From: JANOXC01 sp031418215
Lineage (GTDB): Bacteria > Bacteroidota > Bacteroidia > AKYH767-A > OLB10
Direction of reading: 5' to 3'
Assembly: GCA_031418215.1 (NCBI GenBank)
Contig: JANOXC010000153.1
Span: forward strand, 1-50,016
DNA: 50,016 nt
Made by a program: the position numbers and the translations under genes. The notes below the pieces were generated by a model that worked only from the letters and a program-made list of their open reading frames with translations, was not told the DNA's origin and made no database searches. Shown piece by piece: positions 8,807-16,664 of this stretch (positions within the stretch are counted from its first letter, which is position 1; every line of letters starts with the position of its first letter).

Positions 8807-9554
8807 TAGAAGCTCCTGTAGATTGCTCAGAAACCCGACCGAACCTTCGCTCACGGCTTTGATAGTTGACAATAGCCTCATAGAAATCCTCTTTTCTGAA
8901 ATCAGGCCATAACTTTTCTGTGAAATAGAATTCAGCATATGCTATTTGCCAAAGTAGAAAGTTGCTGATTCGATATTCTCCACTGGTTCTAATAAGTAAT
9001 TCAGGATCTGGAATGTTTGATGTGCGAAGATGGTTGCAAATGGTTGATTCTGTAATGTCGTCTGGATTGATTAACCCGTTTTTAACTTCTCGTGCTATTT
9101 GTTGTACAACATCGGTTAACTCCCATCGGGAGCTATAACTCAAAGCTAAAACGAGTGTAAGGCCTTTGTTATTGGCTGTTTTATCAATTGCAGCCATTAA
9201 GTTTTTGCTAACAGATGAAGGAAGGCTTTCTGTGTTGCCAATCGTTGCAAGCCTAACATTATTTTCCATTAGTGTTTTTATTTCACTACCGATGGTGCTT
9301 ACCAATAATTGCATGAGTGCATCTATCTCAAATCGTGGGCGGTTCCAATTCTCAGTTGAAAAAGCATATAATGTGAGATACTTAATGCCCAGCTCAGCTG
9401 CAGCTTCTGTTACTTCACGAACGGACTTAACACCATTTTGGTGTCCGAATATTCGCATTTTCCCTTGCTGCTTTGCCCATCTTCCATTGCCATCCATGAT
9501 AACGGCCACGTGTTTTGGTAAGCGATCAAGCGCTATTTTCTCCTTCCAACTCAT
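8799..9554 (-). CDS. uppS: Isoprenyl transferase (di-trans,poly-cis-undecaprenyl diphosphate synthase type)
   Basis: The ATG at 9554 gives 251 residues; a TTG at 9575 would add seven residues with no support. The cis-prenyltransferase signature HVAVIMDGNGRWA is at about residues 15-27 with the catalytic Asp at 21. Then come FGHQNGVKSVREV, YLTLYAFSTENWNRP and the C-terminal DPELLIRTSGEYRISNFLLWQ. The enzyme adds isopentenyl units to farnesyl diphosphate to make undecaprenyl diphosphate, the lipid carrier for peptidoglycan and surface glycans. It is cytoplasmic and membrane associated. It sits between the PorG-like genes and bamA, with an 8-bp overlap into bamA. Confidence 0.96.
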   Translation of the reverse strand: MSWKEKIALDRLPKHVAVIMDGNGRWAKQQGKMRIFGHQNGVKSVREVTEAAAELGIKYLTLYAFSTENWNRPRFEIDALMQLLVSTIGSEIKTLMENNVRLATIGNTESLPSSVSKNLMAAIDKTANNKGLTLVLALSYSSRWELTDVVQQIAREVKNGLINPDDITESTICNHLRTSNIPDPELLIRTSGEYRISNFLLWQIAYAEFYFTEKLWPDFRKEDFYEAIVNYQSRERRFGRVSEQSTGASNA

Positions 9555-9649
9555 TTTTTCAACTAAGGGTGGCAAATGTAATAATTTAGGAGGGAGTAAT
9601 AGCTTGCCTTTTAGTAACTAAGGGCTAATTGTGAAGTAATTCAGAAAAA

Positions 9650-10501
9650 TTAATGCATTTTTATTTTAAATGGATTACAAATGCTGATATACTTTTTTGA
9701 AAGGGTATAATTCAATTGGACGCCTGCAAAATAATACCAGTCTTTATCAGTTGAGTTGCCCCTCTGACGTCCTGTATTTCCACCTGTTGCTTTTTCCTGT
9801 GATCGATCGCTGAGTTGGCTTGCTATTTTACCATACTCTTTTTTTATTTGGGTTGGGTCAGCATAGGTGGTACTAACATCATCAAGATAATCTGTATAAG
9901 TCTTTCGTACACCAACTTCAACCTGAACACCAAACCTTTTCAAAAATTTTAATTTAATTCCACCGCCAAAGGGTAAGGAAATTGTGGTACGGGAATAGGG
10001 CTTTTTATCAGGCAATGATGCAGTGCCCTGGCCTTCGGTATGTAAGGGCTGAAGTGCATACCAGTCTCCATTGAGTTCCGCTTTTGGATTAAATCTTAAT
10101 ACAGCAATACTTCCAAAAAGGTACGGTGAAAAGAAAGTATTAGGATTAGCTGTTTGATAAGGGAAAAAATTAAATTCATAACCCATGTGGAACTCAATAA
10201 TATTGGACTTAAACATGAGGTTCCGGTTGAGTTGAAAAGGGTCTTCTGACAATGCATCATTACCTTCAATTTTAATAAGACTCAATCCGGAGCGGAATGA
10301 CCAATGATTGCTGTAACAACGCCGGTATTGTATGCCTAATGCAGGTCGGATCAATTTTTTATTGAACATCTGAGGATTCAAATCCCCTTTATAGCCTGAA
10401 AAACCAACCATTATTCCTATTTCACGCGACTGACTCTTAAGTAGTTGCGGAAATAAAATCAATAAAAGAAATAAGCTTGCTAAAACCTTTCGCATATGCA
10501 T
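9650..10501 (-). CDS. PorG-like (DUF6089) outer-membrane barrel, copy 2
   Basis: The ATG at 10501 gives 283 residues; ATG 10495 is an equal alternative, while a GTG at 10504 is less likely. A signal peptide (MRKVLASLFLLLILFPQLLKS) is followed by GIMVGFSGYKGDLNPQ, matching the start of DUF6089 proteins. The core FGSIAVLRFNPKAELNG, LQPLHTEGQG and VGVRKTYTDYLDDVSTTYADP is shared almost residue for residue with the adjacent copy, so the two are tandem paralogues. DUF6089 includes PorG of Porphyromonas gingivalis, an outer-membrane part of the T9SS core. It may be PorG itself or a paralogue; sequence alone does not say which copy is the true PorG. Confidence 0.85.
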   Translation of the reverse strand: MHMRKVLASLFLLLILFPQLLKSQSREIGIMVGFSGYKGDLNPQMFNKKLIRPALGIQYRRCYSNHWSFRSGLSLIKIEGNDALSEDPFQLNRNLMFKSNIIEFHMGYEFNFFPYQTANPNTFFSPYLFGSIAVLRFNPKAELNGDWYALQPLHTEGQGTASLPDKKPYSRTTISLPFGGGIKLKFLKRFGVQVEVGVRKTYTDYLDDVSTTYADPTQIKKEYGKIASQLSDRSQEKATGGNTGRQRGNSTDKDWYYFAGVQLNYTLSKKYISICNPFKIKMH

Positions 10502-10551
10502 CACAACGTAATTACAATACGATTAGTGCAGATTAACGTTACAATATACAA

Positions 10552-11460
10552 TTAGAAAATCGGGAAATTAGTACGGCCTGTTTTTAATTTGTAATGAATA
10601 CTAAAGATGGCGAACATATAAGCATCGTTATCTCGAGAATCACCACGCTGCTGATCAATATTGGATTGGCTGCCTTCCTTACTAATTGATTTGTCTGAAA
10701 GTGCAGCCGCCTCCGGACCATAGACAGAAGAAATGACTTGTGGATCATAATAAGTTTTGCTTACATCATCAATATAGTCAGTAAACGTTTTTCGAAGACC
10801 GTATTCAAGCCCAATGCCGACATGACGGTTGAAAAAGTAACGAAAGCCGAAACCTATTGGGATGCATATTTGAGTTAAGGCATATTTATTACGGGCAGGA
10901 GAAATGCCTTGCCCTTCTGTACCCAAAGGTTGTAAGGCAATCCATTTGCCATTAAGCTCACCTTTGGGATTAAAATGGAATAACCCGATTCCTGCAAAAG
11001 CGTAAGCAGAAACTTCATAAGTAGAGCTTTTTCTGATGCCCCTTAGCTTATACAGCCCCCCTTCTTTTTGGGATAATATAGAAGCTTCGAAATTGCAATT
11101 GATCTCATAAACCGTTGACTTGAAATTAAGATTGCGGTTCTTTCGAAAAAATTCTTCTGTTAAATTATCATCTCCACTGATTCCTCCAACGGTAAAATGT
11201 GGGTGAATGGCAAAGAAAGGGGTAAGTTTATAGCGCAATCCCACACATATTGCAGGACGTGTTGCCTTGAATTCTAAATCTTTGAAACCATTGGTTCCTA
11301 CCTGATTGGCGCCTCCAAGCTCTCCTAAGAAATTGCTGGCACCAATACCGCCACTCCACTCAAAACGATAGGCTTTCCATCTTGCCCTGATACGCTGAGC
11401 CTCAGAGAATGACGGCAACAACAGGATGAGCAAAAAGACTAATAAGTACTGTTTTTTCAT
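10552..11460 (-). CDS. PorG-like (DUF6089) outer-membrane barrel, copy 1
   Basis: This 302-residue protein has a signal peptide (MKKQYLLVFLLILLLPSFSEAQ). The mature start FEWSGGIGASNFLGELGGANQVG is typical of DUF6089. Shared with the next gene are FAGIGLFHFNPKGELNG, LQPLGTEGQG, YGLRKTFTDYIDDVSKTYYDP and a C-terminal beta-barrel strand pattern. PorG in P. gingivalis is an outer-membrane protein associated with the periplasmic PorK/PorN ring of T9SS; a similar place here is inferred. A 178-bp gap separates it from nadK, and a -7 box TATCTTTG sits 23 bp upstream of the ATG, so a second promoter may drive the PorG-uppS-bamA part of the operon. Confidence 0.87.
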   Translation of the reverse strand: MKKQYLLVFLLILLLPSFSEAQRIRARWKAYRFEWSGGIGASNFLGELGGANQVGTNGFKDLEFKATRPAICVGLRYKLTPFFAIHPHFTVGGISGDDNLTEEFFRKNRNLNFKSTVYEINCNFEASILSQKEGGLYKLRGIRKSSTYEVSAYAFAGIGLFHFNPKGELNGKWIALQPLGTEGQGISPARNKYALTQICIPIGFGFRYFFNRHVGIGLEYGLRKTFTDYIDDVSKTYYDPQVISSVYGPEAAALSDKSISKEGSQSNIDQQRGDSRDNDAYMFAIFSIHYKLKTGRTNFPIF

Positions 11461-11482
11461 AGTTGGGATTAAAGGGGAGCAA

Positions 11483-11490
11483 CAAAGATA
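11483..11490 (-). promoter_or_regulatory. Candidate internal -7 promoter box before the PorG-like pair
   Basis: TATCTTTG on the minus strand matches TAnnTTTG in the 178-bp nadK-PorG gap. A TTTTG lies 15 bp further upstream, shorter than the usual 19-23 bp spacing. Confidence 0.4.
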
Positions 11491-11638
11491 AAATTTTCAA
11501 TTAATCAAAAATACAGGATTTTTTCAAATAAAAGCCATCTTCAGTTAAGAAAGGAATTGTTTTTTATTTTATTAAAAAATAACACATAAATTAAACTATT
11601 TAAATTAGTGGTCTTTGCTAAATAATTTTGAAGCCTTT

Positions 11639-12517
11639 TTAATTACGGCTATCAAGGCCCCACTTAAGTTTGGTGCGAAGTGTGCTTAAAAAATTATCAT
11701 CACCGATTCGGACAAGATTCATTGTAAAATCTTCTTTTCGTACTGCCAATTGTATGTGTGAATCAATAGTAACTGAACGAGAGTCAAGGGAGGCTAAAAA
11801 ATATTGACTTCTTCCTTCCACTTCTAAAGAAATGACATGTTTGTCGGAAACAATGATTGGTCTCACGTTTAAATTATGCGGGGCTATAGGCGTCAAAACA
11901 AAATTCTCGGAGTGCGGTACAATAATAGGTCCGCCACAACTGAGTGAATAGCCGGTAGAACCGGTAGGAGTTGCAATGATTAGCCCGTCAGCCCAATAAG
12001 AATTAAGGTATTCTCCGTTTAAAAAGGTATTGATGATGATCATGGAGGAACTGTCCTTCTTATGAATGGTTAGCTCATTTAGTGCATAATTAACATCGCC
12101 GAACAATGGGCTGTTCGATTCCAACCGCAACAAGCTTCTTTTATCAAGTGAATAATTGCCTTTAACGATATTAAGAATTGCGTCCGAAATGTACTCTTTC
12201 GATATGCTGGATAGAAATCCAAGTCTGCCAATGTTGATCCCTAAAACAGGAATGCCGGAGTCTTGTATCAGTGTCAAAGTATCCAGAATGGTACCATCGC
12301 CACCTATACTAAATAAAAAATCCACCTCTTTGCGAATCTCCGCGCCAGAACTAAAAATCTCAACACTTACATCAGCAGGAATAAGGTTTTTAACCTGGTT
12401 ATAAAAAGGCTGATAAATAACAGGAGTACATTCAGCCTTTTGCAACTCAGTAAAAAGCGTTTCAACATAAGGAAGGCTTTTTGGCTCAACCTGCCTGGCG
12501 TAAATGGCAACCTTCAT
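11639..12517 (-). CDS. nadK: NAD kinase
   Basis: This 292-residue protein is full length for bacterial NAD kinase (ATP:NAD+ 2'-phosphotransferase, producing NADP+). It has the GGDGT motif at residues 72-76 with the catalytic Asp, the conserved NE pair at about 147-148 (ALNELTIHK), and TPTGSTGYSLSCGGPIIVP at about 183-201. It is cytoplasmic. The gene lies downstream of the CBS-ACT and small Omp85 genes. The ATG at 12517 begins MKVAIYARQ, which fits the family. The association of nadK with envelope genes is a recurrent Bacteroidota arrangement rather than a sign of a direct role in the envelope. Confidence 0.97.
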   Translation of the reverse strand: MKVAIYARQVEPKSLPYVETLFTELQKAECTPVIYQPFYNQVKNLIPADVSVEIFSSGAEIRKEVDFLFSIGGDGTILDTLTLIQDSGIPVLGINIGRLGFLSSISKEYISDAILNIVKGNYSLDKRSLLRLESNSPLFGDVNYALNELTIHKKDSSSMIIINTFLNGEYLNSYWADGLIIATPTGSTGYSLSCGGPIIVPHSENFVLTPIAPHNLNVRPIIVSDKHVISLEVEGRSQYFLASLDSRSVTIDSHIQLAVRKEDFTMNLVRIGDDNFLSTLRTKLKWGLDSRN

Positions 12518-12547
12518 AGGAATATATATTGCTGTAAAAGTACTCTT

Positions 12548-13978
12548 TTAGAAAGGAGCAGCAAAATTGACAAAAAAACCACTTTCACCAAGAATGTTAA
12601 ATGAATATTCAAAACGAAAAACCAAATCATAGAAAGTTACATAGTCAATACCTGCCCCATAACCCACACACCATGAATTTGATAATGGATTGTTAAGGCT
12701 AAATTGCCGGTCTCGAACATACCCCGCATCGCTGGAAAGTGTGAGGTACATTGTGTTTGGAACTCGATTGAATTTTTCTGACCGGATAAAAGAAAGATTG
12801 TATACAAATGTTTTGAGCAAAGTATAACGGATGAGATTTGCTTTGACAAGGAAAAAATTATTACCATTAATTACATAATATTCGTATCCTCTTACAACAT
12901 CATTGCCATATCCTAGCGCACGTAAGTTTACATAAGGGGCATAATTCATTCCTGAGACTTTGCCACTCAGTGCAAAAGAAGAATGCCACCTTGGATTCCA
13001 TTCTTTGTATTTTCTGTAAGCAAAAGTTATGGTAAGTAAGTCGGGTTCGTTTTTTAGAATTCCTAATCCAATTTTAGCTACCTCAATTTCAAATAAATGT
13101 CCTTTTAGTGCATAGGCTTGGTAATCGCGCTGGTCATGCCTGTATGACCACGCCAGGCTTATTTGTTGCTGAACGGAACTTCCCTCAACAAGGTAATTGA
13201 TATTGCGTTTAACAACTGTATCTACTGTACTGATATTTCGATATTCAACAGTGCCACTGTAATAATCATAAATGCCGGTTCGATAGGTAAGCCTGGTATA
13301 ACCCGTTTCATCCTTTCTTACAAAATTATTGGGATCCTTGTAGAATCGCAGTTTGTTTCCTTCTGTGGCATAATTGATCTCGTGATTTCGTGTAAAATAA
13401 CCACCAAAACTAATTCCCAGGTTTTGTGCTTTATTGATGTAGGGAATGTTATAATACAAGCCAAAACGCTGAGAGTATCCCATCCTTAGTTGAATCTTTA
13501 GCGATTCGTCTCTCCCGCGAAAATTTTCATGAACCAGGTAAATACCATAATTGGTACGCGAAAAATCTTTGGTAAGCCACCATTCATTAAAATTTCGATC
13601 CACCACTTCGAAAAAAGGGAAGGGCCATATATACCAGCGTTCTGTAACATTTATATGAATGTCTGTTTGATTGCTCTCATCCTTATACTTTGTTATTTCT
13701 ACAAAATTAAAAAGTCCGATGTTCATCAGGTTCTCCTGACTTCGTGCAATGGCGTTATCCAAAATAACTGCTGGAATAGTGTCGCCGTCATGAAAGATCA
13801 ACTCGCGTGTAATAATATGTTGCTTGGTTACTTTATTCCCGGTGATGATAATCTTGTGAATAATGGCCGGACGAGAATTGGCAGAATCGATCTGTGCAAA
13901 TGCTATATCGGGGAAAAGCCATAAATGAAAAACAATAAGAAAATAGGCAGTTCTTTTTACTGCTAATAGGATTGCCAT
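12548..13978 (-). CDS. Small Omp85-family protein with a single POTRA domain
   Basis: This 476-residue protein has a signal peptide (through PDIAFAQ). It has one recognisable POTRA-like domain at about 35-115 (IHKIIITGNKVTKQHIITREL, NLMNIGLFNFVEI) and a C-terminal barrel of about 340 residues. The barrel carries the Omp85 lid-lock motif RGYE (DVVRGYEYYVINGN) and ends in Phe. It belongs to the BamA/TamA superfamily but is much shorter than BamA at 6317-8806. It may be an accessory insertase or a lipid or protein translocator; the substrate is unknown. It starts 6 bp after the CBS-ACT stop, which implies co-transcription, and precedes nadK by 30 bp. Confidence 0.85.
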   Translation of the reverse strand: MAILLAVKRTAYFLIVFHLWLFPDIAFAQIDSANSRPAIIHKIIITGNKVTKQHIITRELIFHDGDTIPAVILDNAIARSQENLMNIGLFNFVEITKYKDESNQTDIHINVTERWYIWPFPFFEVVDRNFNEWWLTKDFSRTNYGIYLVHENFRGRDESLKIQLRMGYSQRFGLYYNIPYINKAQNLGISFGGYFTRNHEINYATEGNKLRFYKDPNNFVRKDETGYTRLTYRTGIYDYYSGTVEYRNISTVDTVVKRNINYLVEGSSVQQQISLAWSYRHDQRDYQAYALKGHLFEIEVAKIGLGILKNEPDLLTITFAYRKYKEWNPRWHSSFALSGKVSGMNYAPYVNLRALGYGNDVVRGYEYYVINGNNFFLVKANLIRYTLLKTFVYNLSFIRSEKFNRVPNTMYLTLSSDAGYVRDRQFSLNNPLSNSWCVGYGAGIDYVTFYDLVFRFEYSFNILGESGFFVNFAAPF

Positions 13979-13984
13979 TAAAAT

Positions 13985-14650
13985 CTAACCGATACTAAGA
14001 TAGTTCATCAGTGATTCATAGCGGTTCTTATAATCATCTCCAAATTCGCTTTGAAAATAAGAAGCAGTTACATTATAATTATAGCGATAAAGAGAAGGCA
14101 ATATTCTTGAAAGGTCTACTTTGTCAATTTTAATAGTTAATTCAATTAACTGAGGATCCAATGTGGCACTCACACTTGTGCTAAGTATATGGGCGCCGTC
14201 TGATTCAATCAATTGTGCTATTTGTGTCATGCTGTAATCGCTCAAACGAAGTTCAAGAACGATAATACCACCGGGCATATATACAGATTTGCTAGCAGCG
14301 AAGTACTCCACTAATTCATGGATGGTTACAATGCCTTCGTATTCCTGTTGCTCATTTAAAACGGGAATTACATCACACTTATGGATGGCAGCGAATTTAA
14401 CAACATCATATACATGCTGGTTGCTATATACAAAAATGCGGTTTAGAGGCGTTTTAAGAGATTGAAGTAGCGAATCTGGAGCATTTGCCTCTACTAAATC
14501 ATTTTCTTTAACCAATCCTAAATAGCTTTTGCCATTAATGACGGGTAAGTAGTTAACATGAAATTCATCCATCCACATCAATGCACGTTGACATGTGTCT
14601 ATGGGTTTAAGTGGAGGAATGCTTTCTTTAATTAATTTACCTGCAAACAT
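13985..14650 (-). CDS. Tandem CBS-domain protein with C-terminal ACT-like domain
   Basis: This 221-residue protein has no signal peptide. CBS domain 1 covers about residues 5-60 (WMDEFHVNYLPVINGKSYLGLV) and CBS domain 2 about 70-120 (HKCDVIPVLNEQQEYEGIVTIHELVEYF). The C-terminal part, about 130-205 (GIIVLELRLSDYSMTQIAQLIESDG), has the beta-alpha-beta pattern of an ACT-like domain. The layout recalls AcuB-type proteins. CBS pairs bind adenine nucleotides, so it may sense AMP, ATP or NAD. It is the first gene of the long envelope operon and directly precedes a small Omp85 gene. The target of any regulation is unknown. Confidence 0.88.
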   Translation of the reverse strand: MFAGKLIKESIPPLKPIDTCQRALMWMDEFHVNYLPVINGKSYLGLVKENDLVEANAPDSLLQSLKTPLNRIFVYSNQHVYDVVKFAAIHKCDVIPVLNEQQEYEGIVTIHELVEYFAASKSVYMPGGIIVLELRLSDYSMTQIAQLIESDGAHILSTSVSATLDPQLIELTIKIDKVDLSRILPSLYRYNYNVTASYFQSEFGDDYKNRYESLMNYLSIG

Positions 14651-14700
14651 TTATCTTTATACGTTGGGTTTGAATTTGAGTTTCACAGGATTTGCCGACA

Positions 14701-14708
14701 CAAACATA
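14701..14708 (-). promoter_or_regulatory. Candidate -7 promoter box of the envelope operon
   Basis: TATGTTTG on the minus strand matches TAnnTTTG, 50 bp upstream of the CBS-ACT start and inside the 219-bp divergent gap with pdxJ. A TTTG lies 27 bp further upstream, longer than the usual spacing. The rest of the gap (14709-14869) is AT-rich with no clear motif for pdxJ. Confidence 0.4.
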
Positions 14709-14869
14709 GCGGATTTAGCAAAAGGTTAGCTTATACAAATTCTGTTATTTTTTTTAAATTTCATTGATATTACCGTTATTTTTCAAGAATAAGTGCATTT
14801 TTGTTCCATCATTCAGTGATTTGCAAATGATAAGCCACAAATGTTTGCGGTTTTAAGTTTTACTCCAAG

Positions 14870-15604
14870 GTGACCAAGCTAAGTGTTAACGTAAATAAAA
14901 TCGCAACATTGCGTAATGCCAGAGGGGGCAATGTGCCGGATGTTGTACAAACAGCTTTGGCAATTGAGTCATTTGGTGCTGATGGCATTACTGTACATCC
15001 ACGCCCTGATGAACGCCATATCAGGTTTTCAGATGTTTTTGCTTTAAAAGAAGTAATTAAAACAGAATTTAATGTTGAAGGTTATCCTTCTCCGGCATTC
15101 CTTCAGTTGGTTAATGAAGTGCGGCCTCATCAGGTGACGCTGGTGCCTGACCCACCGGATGTATTAACTAGTAATGCCGGATGGGACACTTATCGTCATG
15201 GTAAATTTTTGAAGGAGATAATAACCACGCTTAAAAACCAGGGCATGCGTGTTTCCTTATTTATTGATCCTTCAATAGAGATGATGGAATATACTGCACT
15301 AACAGGCGCCGATAGGGTGGAATTGTATACAGAAGCTTATGCAGCCCGATATGCTAATGACCCGCATGAAGCCATCAGGCCTTATATTGAAACTGCAAAT
15401 AAAGCTATTGAGTTGGGTTTGGGCGTCAATGCAGGTCATGATTTGAGCCTGGAAAACCTGTCTTTTTTTCATAGGATGATTCCCGGCTTAATCGAAGTTT
15501 CCATTGGTCATGCTTTAATAAGTGATGCGCTTTATTTTGGTCTTTCAAAAACAATTCAACTTTATAAAGAATGCTTGCATTTAACAGACACTAAAAGGCA
15601 ATAA
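14870..15604 (+). CDS. pdxJ: Pyridoxine 5'-phosphate synthase
   Basis: This 244-residue protein matches PdxJ length. It condenses 3-amino-1-hydroxyacetone 1-phosphate with deoxyxylulose 5-phosphate to make pyridoxine 5'-phosphate (vitamin B6). Visible motifs are LSVNVNKIATLRNARGG, GADGITVHPRPDERHI, VTLVPDPP, RVSLFIDPS, RVELYTEAYA and the C-terminal GLGVNAGHDLSLENL plus EVSIGHALISDAL. The start is GTG at 14870: an ATG at 14841 is out of frame and stops at once, and the conserved N-terminus begins right at this GTG. It is divergent from the envelope operon, the usual Bacteroidota gene order. Confidence 0.97.
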   Translation: MTKLSVNVNKIATLRNARGGNVPDVVQTALAIESFGADGITVHPRPDERHIRFSDVFALKEVIKTEFNVEGYPSPAFLQLVNEVRPHQVTLVPDPPDVLTSNAGWDTYRHGKFLKEIITTLKNQGMRVSLFIDPSIEMMEYTALTGADRVELYTEAYAARYANDPHEAIRPYIETANKAIELGLGVNAGHDLSLENLSFFHRMIPGLIEVSIGHALISDALYFGLSKTIQLYKECLHLTDTKRQ

Positions 15605-15694
15605 TCAGAGGCCATATTCGCTTTATTGTTAACTTACCTTCAAAGATTTTGATACCTCAATTCATTTACGAAATTTGTTCCCCTAAATTATGGT

Positions 15695-16624
15695 ATGTAT
15701 AAATATTTAAAAGTCATTTTTCTTTTCTGGTTTATTGTTTCCTGTGGATACAATCCTGATCAACCATATAATGATACGCCAACATCGGGAAAAGTAAATA
15801 TCAGTAGCGATGAAACGCTGTTGCCATTGGCTAGGGCGCAACTGGACACTTTCCATGGTTTATACCGTTATTCGTCTATCAACATGCATTATGAAAATGA
15901 ATCAGCGCTATTCAAATCTTTTATTAATGATTCAGTAAAGGTTATTATGTCGACTAGGCTGCTGAATAATGCTGAGGTAAGTTATTTTCAATCCCGAAAC
16001 CTTATACCTGTGGTTACAAAAGTTGCTATTGATGCAATTGCTGTAATATTGAATAAAGAAAATAAAGATTCCTTATTAAATGTTTCTCAGTTAAAAAAAA
16101 TTCTTCAGGGCGAATTAGCTTCATGGAAACAAATAAATACAAAATCTGAACTCAATGATATTTCATTTGTGTTTGATAACAATGGCTCTTCAACTTTTCG
16201 CTATTTAAAGGATAGTCTGATGGAAGGTCATGCAATACCATCAAATTGTTTTGCAGTTAAGTCTTGTTCTCAGGTCATTGATTATGTAGAAAAAAATAAA
16301 AATGCGATGGGAGTCATAGGAGTAAGTTGGATCAGCGATCAGGATGATGAAGCAGTGAAGGGTTTTATGTCACGCATTAAAGTTGCAGCCATTGGAAGTG
16401 AACAAACAATTCTGCCGGAAGACTATGTTAAGCCATATCAGGCTTATATTTCTTTAAAACAATATCCGTTGATTCGTGAAGTATACATGATCAGCAGAGA
16501 GGGCAGAGCTGGTCTTGGCACTGGTTTTGTCTCGTTTGTCGCAGGTGATCAGGGGCAACGAATTGTGAGATTAATGGGACTGCTTCCCGCTACTATGCCG
16601 GTTAGAATTGTTAAAACGCATTAG
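15695..16624 (+). CDS. PstS-like periplasmic substrate-binding lipoprotein
   Basis: This 309-residue protein has a lipoprotein signal (MYKYLKVIFLFWFIVSCGYN, Cys17). The fold is that of phosphate-binding PstS: an opening KVNISSDETLLPLARAQ, a VIMSTRLLNNAE stretch, KVAIDAIAVILNKENKDSLL, then LKKILQGELASWKQI and the substrate-site-like DNNGSSTFRYLKD. The closing FVSFVAGDQGQRIV is also typical. No Pst permease or ATPase lies nearby. The partner is a TPR protein, a pairing that in related genomes is often found beside exbB/exbD/tonB genes (from memory, not checkable here). It may bind phosphate or another anion for a non-ABC purpose. Confidence 0.85.
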   Translation: MYKYLKVIFLFWFIVSCGYNPDQPYNDTPTSGKVNISSDETLLPLARAQLDTFHGLYRYSSINMHYENESALFKSFINDSVKVIMSTRLLNNAEVSYFQSRNLIPVVTKVAIDAIAVILNKENKDSLLNVSQLKKILQGELASWKQINTKSELNDISFVFDNNGSSTFRYLKDSLMEGHAIPSNCFAVKSCSQVIDYVEKNKNAMGVIGVSWISDQDDEAVKGFMSRIKVAAIGSEQTILPEDYVKPYQAYISLKQYPLIREVYMISREGRAGLGTGFVSFVAGDQGQRIVRLMGLLPATMPVRIVKTH

Positions 16625-16664
16625 GATTTTTATTAAAAAAAAACAAAATAAAATAAACCAATCA

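Noticed and set aside
8807..8938. Longer BamA reading frame inside uppS
   Set aside because: The extra residues are out-of-frame translation of uppS, and the signal peptide begins at 8806.
9166..9621. Open frame of 151 codons opposite the isoprenyl transferase gene
   Set aside because: The opposite strand encodes the full cis-prenyltransferase with all motifs; this frame is an antisense artefact.
13529..13924. Open frame of 131 codons opposite the small Omp85 gene
   Set aside because: It is a shadow of the signal peptide and POTRA coding region, with no homology-like motifs or start context.
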